Shown: positions 1-5,881, numbered from the stretch's first letter. The stretch is DNA of 6,352 bases from Phycisphaerae bacterium (GCA_030610965.1 JAUWQU010000233.1:1-6352); one strand, 5' to 3'. Notes: generated by a model not told the origin, from the sequence alone. Numbers and translations are program-made.

Positions 1-658
1 GGCCGGCGGACTTGAGTCCTTCCACCAGATGCTCATAGACGATCCGCCCGCTCTTGCGCGCCTGCGGATGATAGGTCTCAACCAGCGGGATGGCGGGTGA
101 GCCGACGAGGCACCATCGCAGGCCGCTGGACGCTTGCCGCCAGTCGCCCCCATAGTCGTCGAACACGGCCGCACGGGCGATTGTCGCCGTGCCGCAGCCG
201 ACAAGTAGGTCGGGCTCATAGATGGCAATTTGCTCACGCAGGAGTTCACGATCCCGCAGAGCCGTCCGCCAAAGCGTGTCGGGGTCGCTCGACCCGGTCC
301 CAGCGCCCTTGTGGAGGTTGACGACGGCAACCTGCGCGAGCATCTCCGCCCGAAAAGTGGCATCCGCCCAGTCGATCTTGTCCCACGTCATGCCGCCGTT
401 AACGATGCCTTTCGTCCAGTAGGCGATCATGTTCCAGGTGCTGGCATATTTGCCCTCGCCGACCACCTCGCGGAGCGCCCACTCATCGCCCTTCGGATCA
501 GTGTTAACCTCCTTCATGAGAAACACGATTCGCGGCCGCGTCTTGACGAACACCGGCGGCTTGAAGGCCCCGTCTTCATAGAACCGCTCGCCGCCGAGGT
601 GCGTTCGCCATCGCCTGAACAACGACCGTTCCGCCGCCTCCAACTCCGAACTGTTCAT
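1..658 (-). CDS. Uracil-DNA-glycosylase-fold protein, 3' end outside window (partial)
   Basis: An open frame of 219 residues runs without a stop from an ATG at 658 to the left edge, so the C-terminus is missing. The order of elements fits the UDG superfamily: an early strand ending in an acidic residue (RIVFLMKEVN, 43-52), a second strand (AVVNLHKG, 111-118), a helix followed by a strand and Gly-rich turn (PDLLVGCGTATI, 149-160), and a late strand with a His-Pro motif (ETYHPQAR, 194-201), where the superfamily carries its active-site HPS loop. Known members remove damaged bases from DNA, but some branches have other or unknown roles. The usual GxDPY and GEAPG first motifs are not seen, so this would be a divergent branch. 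The ATG overlaps by four bases (ATGA) the stop of a short upstream frame, and its own Shine-Dalgarno is weak, suggesting coupled translation. The gene is well supported; the family is inferred. Confidence 0.72.
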   Translation of the reverse strand, partial: MNSSELEAAERSLFRRWRTHLGGERFYEDGAFKPPVFVKTRPRIVFLMKEVNTDPKGDEWALREVVGEGKYASTWNMIAYWTKGIVNGGMTWDKIDWADATFRAEMLAQVAVVNLHKGAGTGSSDPDTLWRTALRDRELLREQIAIYEPDLLVGCGTATIARAAVFDDYGGDWRQASSGLRWCLVGSPAIPLVETYHPQARKSGRIVYEHLVEGLKSAG

Positions 659-753
659 GTGACACCCCCGCGCGACCGCAAGTTAACGGCCGCCTCCATG
701 TGCGTGGGGCTGATGACTCCGCAACCGATCACACCCAGGGCCACTCGTCGCAC
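655..753 (-). pseudogene. Truncated N-terminus of a Gfo/Idh/MocA oxidoreductase, now a 32-codon leader frame
   Basis: A GTG start at 753 follows a GAGG Shine-Dalgarno (759-762, five-base spacing). The peptide begins MRRVALGVIGCGVISPTHME, which matches the first strand and dinucleotide-binding turn (GxGxxxxxH) of Gfo/Idh/MocA-family NAD(P)-dependent oxidoreductases. The similarity ends at about residue 24; the rest (LRSRGGVT) is unrelated, and the frame stops at TGA 655-657. A normal member has roughly 330-400 residues, so more than 90% of the gene is missing. The stop overlaps the ATG of the glycosylase-like gene as ATGA. The simplest reading is that a deletion or insertion joined the promoter and start of an oxidoreductase gene to the downstream gene, which may now be translated through it. 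A selected leader peptide is possible but less likely. Confidence 0.6.
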
Positions 754-760
754 GGGAACC

Positions 761-1021
761 TCATTTCTGTCTTGGTCGAGCGGTGGCATGGATTTGCCGA
801 CCGCATCCCACAAGCATTATAGCCGCATCTTGGCGTTCAGACAACTCACCTCTGCGGGCGCCTCTGCGGCAGCCTACACGGGGCGGGCCCACTTCGGCCA
901 CCCAACTACCGTCGGATGTGGCGTAGAAGCCAACGCAGGCCAACAGGAGCAGGCCCGCCAGTGGAAGCAAGAGTTTCGGTCGCGTGCGCTGCCTTTGCCC
1001 TGGCCTGTCGGCTGGCCTTGC
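761..1021 (-). other. Gene-poor stretch holding a lipoprotein-like frame of doubtful reality
   Basis: Between the oxidoreductase remnant and the DUF1444 gene, 754-1088 holds no convincing gene. One minus-strand frame, open from just after a TAG at 1022-1024 down to 761, encodes an Arg-rich stretch, then a hydrophobic run ending in a lipobox-like LLAC (KLLLPLAGLLLLACVGF). It resembles a lipoprotein signal peptide. The only start is a TTG at 970 with no Shine-Dalgarno, the sequence after the Cys is low-complexity and Arg/Gly-rich, and the frame runs through the promoter at 816-844. It may be a relic of a lost lipoprotein gene, or chance in GC-rich DNA. I see nothing else here apart from the ribosome-binding site of the next gene. 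Confidence 0.22.
816..844 (-). promoter_or_regulatory. Sigma70-type promoter for the oxidoreductase remnant and glycosylase-like gene
   Basis: On the minus strand, TTGTCT (839-844) and a perfect TATAAT (816-821) are separated by exactly 17 bases. The predicted transcript start is near 809, leaving about 56 bases of leader before the GTG at 753. No competing gene start lies between, so this probably served the original oxidoreductase gene and now reads into the gene at 1-658. Confidence 0.68.
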
Positions 1022-1088
1022 CTAGCGGGTACTGGGCGGGCAGCATGCTCCACCATCAGCGACCGGAAGAACATTCGGGAGAACCGCG

Positions 1089-2291
1089 ATGTGGCCCTTC
1101 GGTAAACCTTCGCCGGCGAAGTTCGCCAGGCTTGTCGCTCGGACCATGAAGCAACGGGGCATTGCCTCCTCGATCGAGTACGATGAGGAGGACTTCGCAC
1201 TCAAGTCTGAGGCCCACGTCTTCTACCTGGCGAACATGTACGCCGAGTACTGCGCCACTCCCCTGCTGCGGAGGCGAAAGGCCCTCCACATGTTCGTCGA
1301 GAGCTTCTTGGAAACCAGAGATGATCAGCCGCAGACCCTCGATGATGTTCGCCCCAAACTGCTTCCGAAGCTTCGAGAACGGTTCTTCCACGATGTCCTT
1401 CAACTGCGTAACCGCCTGAAGGCTCCCCAATTCCCCGCCGTGGAGCACCGGGTTCTTGCCCAGCACCTGGCGGTGGATGTTGTGGTCGACATGCCCAAGT
1501 CCGTCAAGACGGTCTCGTCCGAGGACCTAGATCGGTGGGGTCTTGGGTTCGATGAGGCCCTCGATATCGCCAGGGATAACCTGTGGAAGATCAGCAACGA
1601 ACCCTTTGGGGAGTTGATGCCAGGGACGTACGTCTCAACCTGGGGGGACACGCACGACGCGTCACGGATGTTTCTCCACGACCTGGTGTGGCAGCTGGAC
1701 GTGAAGGGCAAGCATGTCGCTATGGTACCAGATCGCAACGTGCTGCTCGTAACGGGCTCCGAGGACGCCGAAGGTCTGGGGCGGCTCGCCCAGGAGACCA
1801 AGCACATCCTCGAGCACTCACCCAGACCAATGACCGGCCTGGCCTTTGTCCTGGAGGGGACCGCTTGGCAGCCGTTCCTGCCCCCGGTCGATAGCCCAGC
1901 GTACGATGAACTCCGCCTGCTGACTGTACAGTCCATGGGCAGCATGTACGACGAACAGAAGGCGATCCTGGACAAGATCCAGGAACAGGACGGGACGGAC
2001 ATCTTCGTTGCGACCTTTGCCGCCGTAGGACGTGAGGCTGACGGTCACGTGTATTCCTGGTGCACCTGGGCCCAGGACGTCGACTCCCTGCTGCCTGGGA
2101 CGCACCTGGTGGCCTTGAGCAACCCGGAGTCACCGGCGGAGAAGATGCTGGGGTTTGCGGAGTGGGAACAGTTGGCGTCGGTTGCCGGTGATCTGATGGA
2201 GCCCTGCGATGGCCTTTACCCGGCGCGATACCGCGTTCGAGGGTTCCCATCGACCGAGTGGCTTGACCGGCTTGAACTGATCGAGATCTGA
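1089..2291 (+). CDS. DUF1444 (YtpQ-like, UPF0354) family protein
   Basis: A complete 400-residue protein. The start ATG is preceded by GGGAGA (1077-1082) with six-base spacing. The middle of the protein carries the pattern I associate with DUF1444: VVVDMPKSVKTVSSEDLDRW (131-150) leading into a helix (GFDEALDIARDNL, 153-165), then the GDTHDASRMFL segment (186-196) and the VAMVPDRNVLLVTGSED strand-turn-strand (210-226). B. subtilis YtpQ belongs to this family, whose biochemical role is unknown. There is no signal peptide or membrane segment, so it should be cytosolic. The N-terminal ~125 residues are helical and charged; the C-terminal part ends acidic (LELIEI). It is longer than the roughly 270-residue Firmicutes members, the extra length being at both ends. 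It stands alone on the plus strand, divergent from the genes to its left and convergent with those to its right, so it is probably a single-gene unit. No clear promoter was found. Confidence 0.88.
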   Translation: MWPFGKPSPAKFARLVARTMKQRGIASSIEYDEEDFALKSEAHVFYLANMYAEYCATPLLRRRKALHMFVESFLETRDDQPQTLDDVRPKLLPKLRERFFHDVLQLRNRLKAPQFPAVEHRVLAQHLAVDVVVDMPKSVKTVSSEDLDRWGLGFDEALDIARDNLWKISNEPFGELMPGTYVSTWGDTHDASRMFLHDLVWQLDVKGKHVAMVPDRNVLLVTGSEDAEGLGRLAQETKHILEHSPRPMTGLAFVLEGTAWQPFLPPVDSPAYDELRLLTVQSMGSMYDEQKAILDKIQEQDGTDIFVATFAAVGREADGHVYSWCTWAQDVDSLLPGTHLVALSNPESPAEKMLGFAEWEQLASVAGDLMEPCDGLYPARYRVRGFPSTEWLDRLELIEI

Positions 2292-2411
2292 ACCTGAGCG
2301 TCTGAGCTTGTAGCTCCTTCTGGTGACGTAAAGGGACAACATCCCCTATGCGCCCACCACGAGCCGCTGAGCATTCCGGCCGACGTCAATAAGAGATAGG
2401 TGGACGAGATG

Positions 2412-2558
2412 CTACTTCTTGCCCCGCTTCCTGTTAGCCGTTTGCGTCAGGGCGGACGCCGCTACGCTCTTGACGTTCTTCGGGGTGCTCTTTTTCGACA
2501 GCAGTTTGGCGGCTTTGCTGGCGACCGACTTGGACGTTTGCTCGTTTCTCTTGGCCAT
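2412..2558 (-). CDS. Small basic Lys/Ser/Ala-rich protein (48 residues), function unknown
   Basis: A 48-residue frame starts at ATG 2558 after an AAAGGA Shine-Dalgarno (2566-2571, seven-base spacing) and ends at TAG 2412-2414. It starts MAKRNEQTSKSVASKAAKLL, continues with a Lys-rich stretch containing KSVAASALTQ (30-39), and ends in a basic tail (NRKRGKK). From memory it resembles a widespread but uncharacterised group of tiny proteins that share the pattern TS-x-x-VASKA-x-KLL ... VKSVAASALTQ and often lie in accessory DNA; I cannot name the family. The strong positive charge and Ala-rich amphipathic segments suggest nucleic-acid binding, which is inference. It has its own promoter at 2594-2622, about 30 bases of 5' leader, and lies downstream of and on the same strand as the 2651-3070 gene, tail to tail with the DUF1444 gene. 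Confidence 0.8.
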   Translation of the reverse strand: MAKRNEQTSKSVASKAAKLLSKKSTPKNVKSVAASALTQTANRKRGKK

Positions 2559-2593
2559 TGTTCATTCCTTTCAGAATTCAGAAGCCATATCCC

Positions 2594-2622
2594 TATATAT
2601 ACGAACAAGAACCTAAACTCAA
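2594..2622 (-). promoter_or_regulatory. Promoter of the small basic protein, with a repeated CCCTATAT flanking it
   Basis: On the minus strand, TTGAGT (2617-2622) and TATATA (2594-2599) are 17 bases apart, inside the most AT-rich stretch of the window (about 2575-2640). The predicted start is near 2587. The octamer CCCTATAT on the plus strand occurs at 2591-2598, covering the -10 region, and again at 2623-2630, just upstream of the -35. The copies start 32 bases apart, close to three helical turns, so they could be an operator pair. Confidence 0.6.
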
Positions 2623-2650
2623 CCCTATATCTTGGGTTTTGCCGGCTTTT

Positions 2651-3070
2651 TCACCGCGATGGAGCCCCCGCGTATTCTGTCAATCTCCAAGGCGGCATGG
2701 GCTCACCACGAGCCCGGCATTCAGCGTTCCGCAAGAGCGTCCGTCCCAGGCTATCCCCGCCGGCCACGAGCTCTGGATGCTCGATCGTGAAGGTAGCGAC
2801 CGAGGTCTTCTCCGCGAGGTCCACGGCACCCCGGCTGAACCCCGTGAGCGACAGGACCAGCGGCTGCTTACCCAGCTTGGCGGCGAGGGCGTGGACCCAT
2901 TCGACTTGGCGGACGCTCGCTCTGGACGGGCCTGGGTGAAGAAGTGCGAGGGCTTCCGACGAGTAGATCACCGGGTTCGACAGATGGGCGTCGTAGTAGC
3001 CGAGGAACCGCATGCATTCTAAGGCCGACAATGCAGCTTTCCGCTTCGAAATCGATTCTATCTGGACCAT
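2651..3070 (-). CDS. Short protein resembling the C-terminal half of an Mrr-like nuclease core
   Basis: A 139-residue frame. The ATG at 3070 is chosen because AAGGAG (3078-3083) lies seven bases upstream; the frame stays open further upstream but that extension does not look like protein. Residues 22-105 contain a strand (NPVIYSSEALALL, 32-44), a helix (VRQVEWVHALAAKLG, 53-67), a strand and turn (PLVLSLTGFSRGAVDLAEK, 70-88) and a last strand (ATFTIEHPEL, 92-101). The LSLTGFSRGAVDLAE block resembles the 'VSxxGFTxGAxxxA' segment that follows the catalytic strands of Mrr-type restriction endonucleases. The expected D...ExK residues are not visible: the region before the helix reads LALLHPGPSRAS. 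It is therefore either a remnant, an inactive derivative, or an unrelated protein with a similar motif. The gene for the 48-residue protein follows on the same strand, with its own promoter. Confidence 0.58.
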   Translation of the reverse strand: MVQIESISKRKAALSALECMRFLGYYDAHLSNPVIYSSEALALLHPGPSRASVRQVEWVHALAAKLGKQPLVLSLTGFSRGAVDLAEKTSVATFTIEHPELVAGGDSLGRTLLRNAECRARGEPMPPWRLTEYAGAPSR

Positions 3071-3377
3071 GGCGAAGCTCCTTTCCATGGCCCAGTTTGG
3101 CATGGCCCGGTGACAACTGTATGGCACTGGGGTTACGGAATCTGAAAGATTTTGGGACCGGGTGGGCGCTTCCTGGCTGGTTTTGAACCGTCTCCTTGTC
3201 GCTCTTGCCATGGAAGCATGTTCAAGCCGGCCAACTCACCGCATTTTTAATCCGGCACCGACTGCCCTTTACCTTGACGCGGCTTGAGGCGACATTGAAC
3301 TCGTAGGCCGGTTCATGAAAAAAGGTTCGTTCCGAAAATTGTCTCTGGCAGAAGCTTTCGCTGGGGCGTTCTAAGCA
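3071..3377. other. Stretch of about 300 bases with no supportable gene
   Basis: Apart from the ribosome-binding site of the 2651-3070 gene (3078-3083), I find no frame here with both a plausible start and protein-like composition. A 19-codon plus-strand frame (3315-3374) has no Shine-Dalgarno. A minus-strand frame across about 3222-3350 reads YEFNVASSRVKVKG and similar, which gives a vague impression of non-coding sequence recurring in planctomycete genomes; I could not confirm this. No terminator-like hairpin followed by a T-run was seen. Confidence 0.5.
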
Positions 3378-3482
3378 TCAAGGCTGGGCCGGGGCAGGCC
3401 GCAGCAGGTCCATGACAAGCCGATCTGCAGCAGCGAACTCCGTCAACTGGAACCGTCCGCAAAGCATCGCGTCATAGTCCAT
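3378..3482 (-). other. Unrecognised 34-codon frame, probably a gene fragment
   Basis: This frame opens after a TAG just upstream, has an ATG at 3482 and ends at TGA 3378-3380. The peptide (MDYDAMLCGRFQLTEFAAAD, then RLVMDLLRPAPAQP) looks protein-like, with an amphipathic helix, and could be the C-terminal tail of a larger protein. There is no Shine-Dalgarno. It overlaps by 11 bases the end of the endonuclease remnant, so it marks the point where that gene was cut and joined to something else. I do not recognise the family. Confidence 0.3.
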
Positions 3483-3720
3483 AAGCTATGAACCTGCTGA
3501 GGCGTGGGTGGGTCTGCGGGTTTACGACTCTGAAGAGCCTGTAGGCAACCCATGCGGGGGCCTTGTGCAGCTCAGAATAACCGACCATGTAGCCCTTGTT
3601 CTTCAGGATCGTCAGGTGCTGGGAAGTTTTGGGCAGGCCGCCGTAGATAAACGGACGGTATTGCAGGATGATGGAAACGAGAGATAATGACAGAGCACAG
3701 GTCCGCAGTAGTCGCGGGCC
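3472..3720 (-). pseudogene. N-terminal remnant of a DNA/RNA non-specific endonuclease (NucA/EndoG family)
   Basis: Translated from 3720 leftward, 82 codons read as an N-terminal basic residue cluster and membrane anchor (RLLRTCALSLSLVSIIL, 3-19), then YRPFIYGGLPKTSQHLTILK (21-40), NKGYMVGYSELHKAPAWVAY (41-60) and RLFRVV. This matches the start of bacterial membrane-anchored DNA/RNA non-specific endonucleases, where a G-[LI]-P motif and a 'xLxNxGYxxGYSExxKxPxWxxYRL' block precede the catalytic DRGH motif. Here the frame ends at TGA 3472-3474 right after that block, and no DRGH, downstream Asn or rest of the ~200-residue catalytic domain appears in any frame. The frame also has no ATG, GTG or TTG before the anchor, and its 5' end abuts the divergent acetyltransferase gene. 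Both ends look lost, so it should be a dead gene. The family call is by eye but the block is distinctive. Confidence 0.7.
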
Positions 3721-3761
3721 AAGGCTATATGGGAAATCCCGGCTGATCGGTGGAGAACTCG

Positions 3762-4394
3762 ATGATCCGTCAAGGAATGGACCTGACTAGATCGAGCGTA
3801 AGGACCTCGGATGTGGTCGTGCCGCCCGAACGGGGTCCGGCGGGCCTGCCCGTCTGGATGGTCCGGCCGAACATGGACAACATCCCGCAGATCGCCCTGC
3901 CTGAAGGCTTCTCGATGCGGCCCATGCGCCTGGACGAGATCGGCCTGTGGACTGACATCTGGCGCGACGCCGAGCCGTACTTCCAGATCAAGGGTGACAC
4001 GTTCATGGGCGTTTACGGATTGGACCTGCCGGCCGTGGAGCGTCGGGTGTTCTTCGTGGTGGATGAACCTGGCGTGGCGGTGGGCACCATCAGCGCGTGG
4101 TACGACCGCAACTTCAAGGGCGTTGACGCCGGGCGGATTCACTGGGTCGCCGTGCGGCCGGCGTTTCAGAATCGCGGACTGGCCAAGGGGATGATGACCT
4201 TCGCCATGAACCGCTTGGCCCAGTGGCACCGGGTTGCTTACCTGGACACGCAATCCAAGCGCATTGGGGCGATCAAGCTCTACCTGGACTTCGGCTTCCT
4301 GCCGGACATGGACGCGGACGGGGCGGTCGAGGCCTGGCGCGAAGTGGCGAAGGACCTCAAGCACCCGGCGCTGGCGGCAGCCGGAAGTCTCTGA
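3762..4394 (+). CDS. GNAT-family N-acetyltransferase
   Basis: A complete 210-residue protein. The ATG at 3762 is preferred over the in-frame GTG at 3750 because GGAG (3752-3755) lies six bases before it. Residues 45-180 form a GNAT domain: a first strand and helix (GFSMRPMRLDEIGLWTDIW, 49-67), strands FFVVDEPGVAVGTISAWYD (97-115), the strand IHWVAVRP (126-133), the acetyl-CoA pyrophosphate-binding motif A (FQNRGLAKGMM, 135-145; Q/R-x-x-G-x-G/A), and the late helix-strand AIKLYLDFGFLPD (170-182). The ~45-residue N-terminal extension with WMVRPNMDNIPQ is typical of a GNAT group annotated only as acetyltransferase. Such enzymes transfer an acetyl group from acetyl-CoA to an amine; the acceptor cannot be predicted. 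No neighbour shares its strand. It starts close to the dead endonuclease fragment and converges on the nuclease gene at 4458, with 63 bases between the stops and no clear terminator. Confidence 0.9.
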   Translation: MIRQGMDLTRSSVRTSDVVVPPERGPAGLPVWMVRPNMDNIPQIALPEGFSMRPMRLDEIGLWTDIWRDAEPYFQIKGDTFMGVYGLDLPAVERRVFFVVDEPGVAVGTISAWYDRNFKGVDAGRIHWVAVRPAFQNRGLAKGMMTFAMNRLAQWHRVAYLDTQSKRIGAIKLYLDFGFLPDMDADGAVEAWREVAKDLKHPALAAAGSL

Positions 4395-4457
4395 GTCTCT
4401 CGCCGCGACCGGCCGCCGGGTTATGCGGAGGTCTCCACCTGGATGCAGGCCGAACCG

Positions 4458-5870
4458 TCAGGGCTTGCAACTGCCTGTGCGGGCCGAACCCTGCGTTTGC
4501 CTCTGCCATCTGGCCACATCTTCTCGGCCGACCTCTACCGACTGCACCTCGTATTGATGACAAAGGTCCTTGATCTTCTTGCCCAATCGGTGCGCCACCA
4601 ACAATGCCCGCGTCTCTCGGAAAGGCCGGCCGTGCATGACCGCCAGCATGTGGCGATACTTGATCGCCTGCAGGAGTCCGGCCCACTCCGTGTCGTTCTG
4701 CTCGACTTCTACCTCGACCCCCATCGGCCGGTTCATGTTGTCGGCCAGGACGATGTCCGCTCGGTCACCGCATGGGAACTCGTACTCTACCGCGACCGTG
4801 CGTACGCCCGCCTCCCGCAACACGAGGGATGGCTGCGCGGCCAGGTATTTCTTAAGTGCTTCGTGTTCTGGTCCTTCCCCACCACCAGGTGTAGGATGCC
4901 CAGGGCGGGTGCCCTTGGGAGGGGCCACGACTGGCGGTTGACTCGACCTGAACATCGCCAGGAGTGCCTCGCACTGCTCCGGGGCCAGTTGCTTGACGCC
5001 TGAATGCAGATCGCCAAAGCCGTGGAAGTTGTAGCCTGCGTCATATCCCAAAACCCGCTTCACCTCTGCTGCGGCCACGAAGCCACTGGACACCTCCTCT
5101 TCAGTCTCAGCCATCCATCGCCACCAAAGCGTGCTGCCGTCGGCATAATGTTCGGGCTCGTCATCGGTAGCCGTGACTGGCGTGAGAACCTTGGCGACGG
5201 TGACGATGCCTTGCCTACCTTGTTTGCACGGTACGCGCTCCTTCGTGCCGTCCGCATGCGTTCTGACGAGCGTGCGCCCAGAACCAGACTCGTAGATGAA
5301 AACCATGTCCCCGGGGCTGATCCTCGATCCTGCAGTTTCGCGTCCGTCAGGCAAGTAGACGCAACTGTGCATGTTATCGCCGCTGTCAACACGTGGCGGC
5401 CACTGCGTCGTTATCCAGGAATTCCCACCCGATGCCGAATGACTGGTTTTCAGGTGCTTCTCGAACGCAGGATATCTCGCCGGATCGAGCGCCTGCTTCA
5501 CCTGCCCAAACCCCTCAAAACTCGGCCAGATCGCCTTTAAGTCGCCCGCGCTTACGGGGTCGAACACCCTGATCGAGGTCACGTCAAAATATAGGCCCCC
5601 CTCGTATCCATCCCGATCTGGCTGCTTGAAACGCTGAGCGTGACTGAAAACCGCGCTCGCGATGATGCTTCCTTCGCATTGAAACAACACGATGGTCCCG
5701 GGCTCGGCTTCCAACCCCCGGCGCTTATACCGAAAACACCCTCCTTCTCTGGAAGGCAATTCGTCCGAGAAGAACTTCTGTTGAACATCATTGGCGTTCT
5801 CGCAGCCGGGAAACTCATCAAGGTTCAACGGAACGATACGCACTGCTGGTGGCGTGGTGGTCATGGACAT
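4458..5870 (-). CDS. Two PUA/EVE-like domains fused to a NucS/EndoMS-like PD-(D/E)XK nuclease domain
   Basis: A complete 470-residue protein. ATG 5870 is chosen because AGGAGG (5876-5881) lies five bases upstream; a TTG at 5873 and an ATG at 5864 are in frame. Domains: residues ~10-140 form a beta-rich PUA/EVE-like module (GTIVLFQCEGSIIASAVF, 58-75; GGLYFDVTSIRVF, 91-103; IWPSFEGFGQVKQALDP, 114-130). Residues ~167-308 look like a second one (SPGDMVFIYESGSG, 185-198; GIVTVAKV, 221-228; WWRWMAETEEEV, 249-260; GYNFHGFG, 279-286). A Pro/Gly linker follows (311-333). Residues ~334-450 fit the NucS/DUF91 catalytic fold: E335/E337 on the first helix, GDRADIVL with D372, GVEVEVE with E386 and E388, and QAIKY (401-405, the Q-x3-Y motif). 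The D-to-E spacing of 14 fits that fold, but the lysine of ExK is E388. EVE/PUA domains read modified bases, so a modification-dependent nuclease is inferred. It lies downstream of the 5981-6352 gene and is probably cotranscribed with it. Confidence 0.83.
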   Translation of the reverse strand: MSMTTTPPAVRIVPLNLDEFPGCENANDVQQKFFSDELPSREGGCFRYKRRGLEAEPGTIVLFQCEGSIIASAVFSHAQRFKQPDRDGYEGGLYFDVTSIRVFDPVSAGDLKAIWPSFEGFGQVKQALDPARYPAFEKHLKTSHSASGGNSWITTQWPPRVDSGDNMHSCVYLPDGRETAGSRISPGDMVFIYESGSGRTLVRTHADGTKERVPCKQGRQGIVTVAKVLTPVTATDDEPEHYADGSTLWWRWMAETEEEVSSGFVAAAEVKRVLGYDAGYNFHGFGDLHSGVKQLAPEQCEALLAMFRSSQPPVVAPPKGTRPGHPTPGGGEGPEHEALKKYLAAQPSLVLREAGVRTVAVEYEFPCGDRADIVLADNMNRPMGVEVEVEQNDTEWAGLLQAIKYRHMLAVMHGRPFRETRALLVAHRLGKKIKDLCHQYEVQSVEVGREDVARWQRQTQGSARTGSCKP

Positions 5871-5875
5871 CAAGT

Positions 5876-5881
5876 CCTCCT
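5876..5881 (-). promoter_or_regulatory. Strong Shine-Dalgarno deciding the nuclease start
   Basis: AGGAGG on the minus strand, five bases before ATG 5870. The TAG that ends a 14-codon upstream frame overlaps its first bases (TAGGAGG), which would bring terminating ribosomes directly onto this site. Confidence 0.8.

Noticed and set aside
400..690. Several GTTAAC/AGTTAAC sites considered as integron attC core sites
   Set aside because: They lie inside the coding frame or at the oxidoreductase remnant, without paired inverse core sites or the folded attC architecture.
230..1105. Long plus-strand open frame (291 codons) opposite the glycosylase-like gene and its upstream region
   Set aside because: It reads as Pro/Arg-rich low-information protein, has no ribosome-binding site, and lies opposite a minus-strand frame with clear motifs; it is a product of high GC content.
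2304..2316. Hairpin GAGCT-TGT-AGCTC after the DUF1444 gene, considered as a terminator
   Set aside because: The stem is only five pairs and is followed by CCTTCTGG rather than a T-run.
2400..3022. Plus-strand frames of 150-180 codons across the small gene and the Mrr-like gene
   Set aside because: They begin without Shine-Dalgarno sites and run antisense to minus-strand genes that do have them.
3315..3374. 19-codon plus-strand frame starting MKKGSFRKLS
   Set aside because: No Shine-Dalgarno, no similarity recognised, and very short.
3726..3731. TATATG as a -10 box for the acetyltransferase gene
   Set aside because: No acceptable -35 element lies 16-18 bases upstream.
3612..4364. Minus-strand 250-codon frame opposite the acetyltransferase gene
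   Set aside because: It is antisense to a complete GNAT domain, is His/Arg/Pro-rich without recognisable motifs, and has no start signal.
4395..4457. GC-rich CCGG/CCGG repeats between the convergent acetyltransferase and nuclease genes, considered as a bidirectional terminator
   Set aside because: Pairing is imperfect and there is no T-run on either side.
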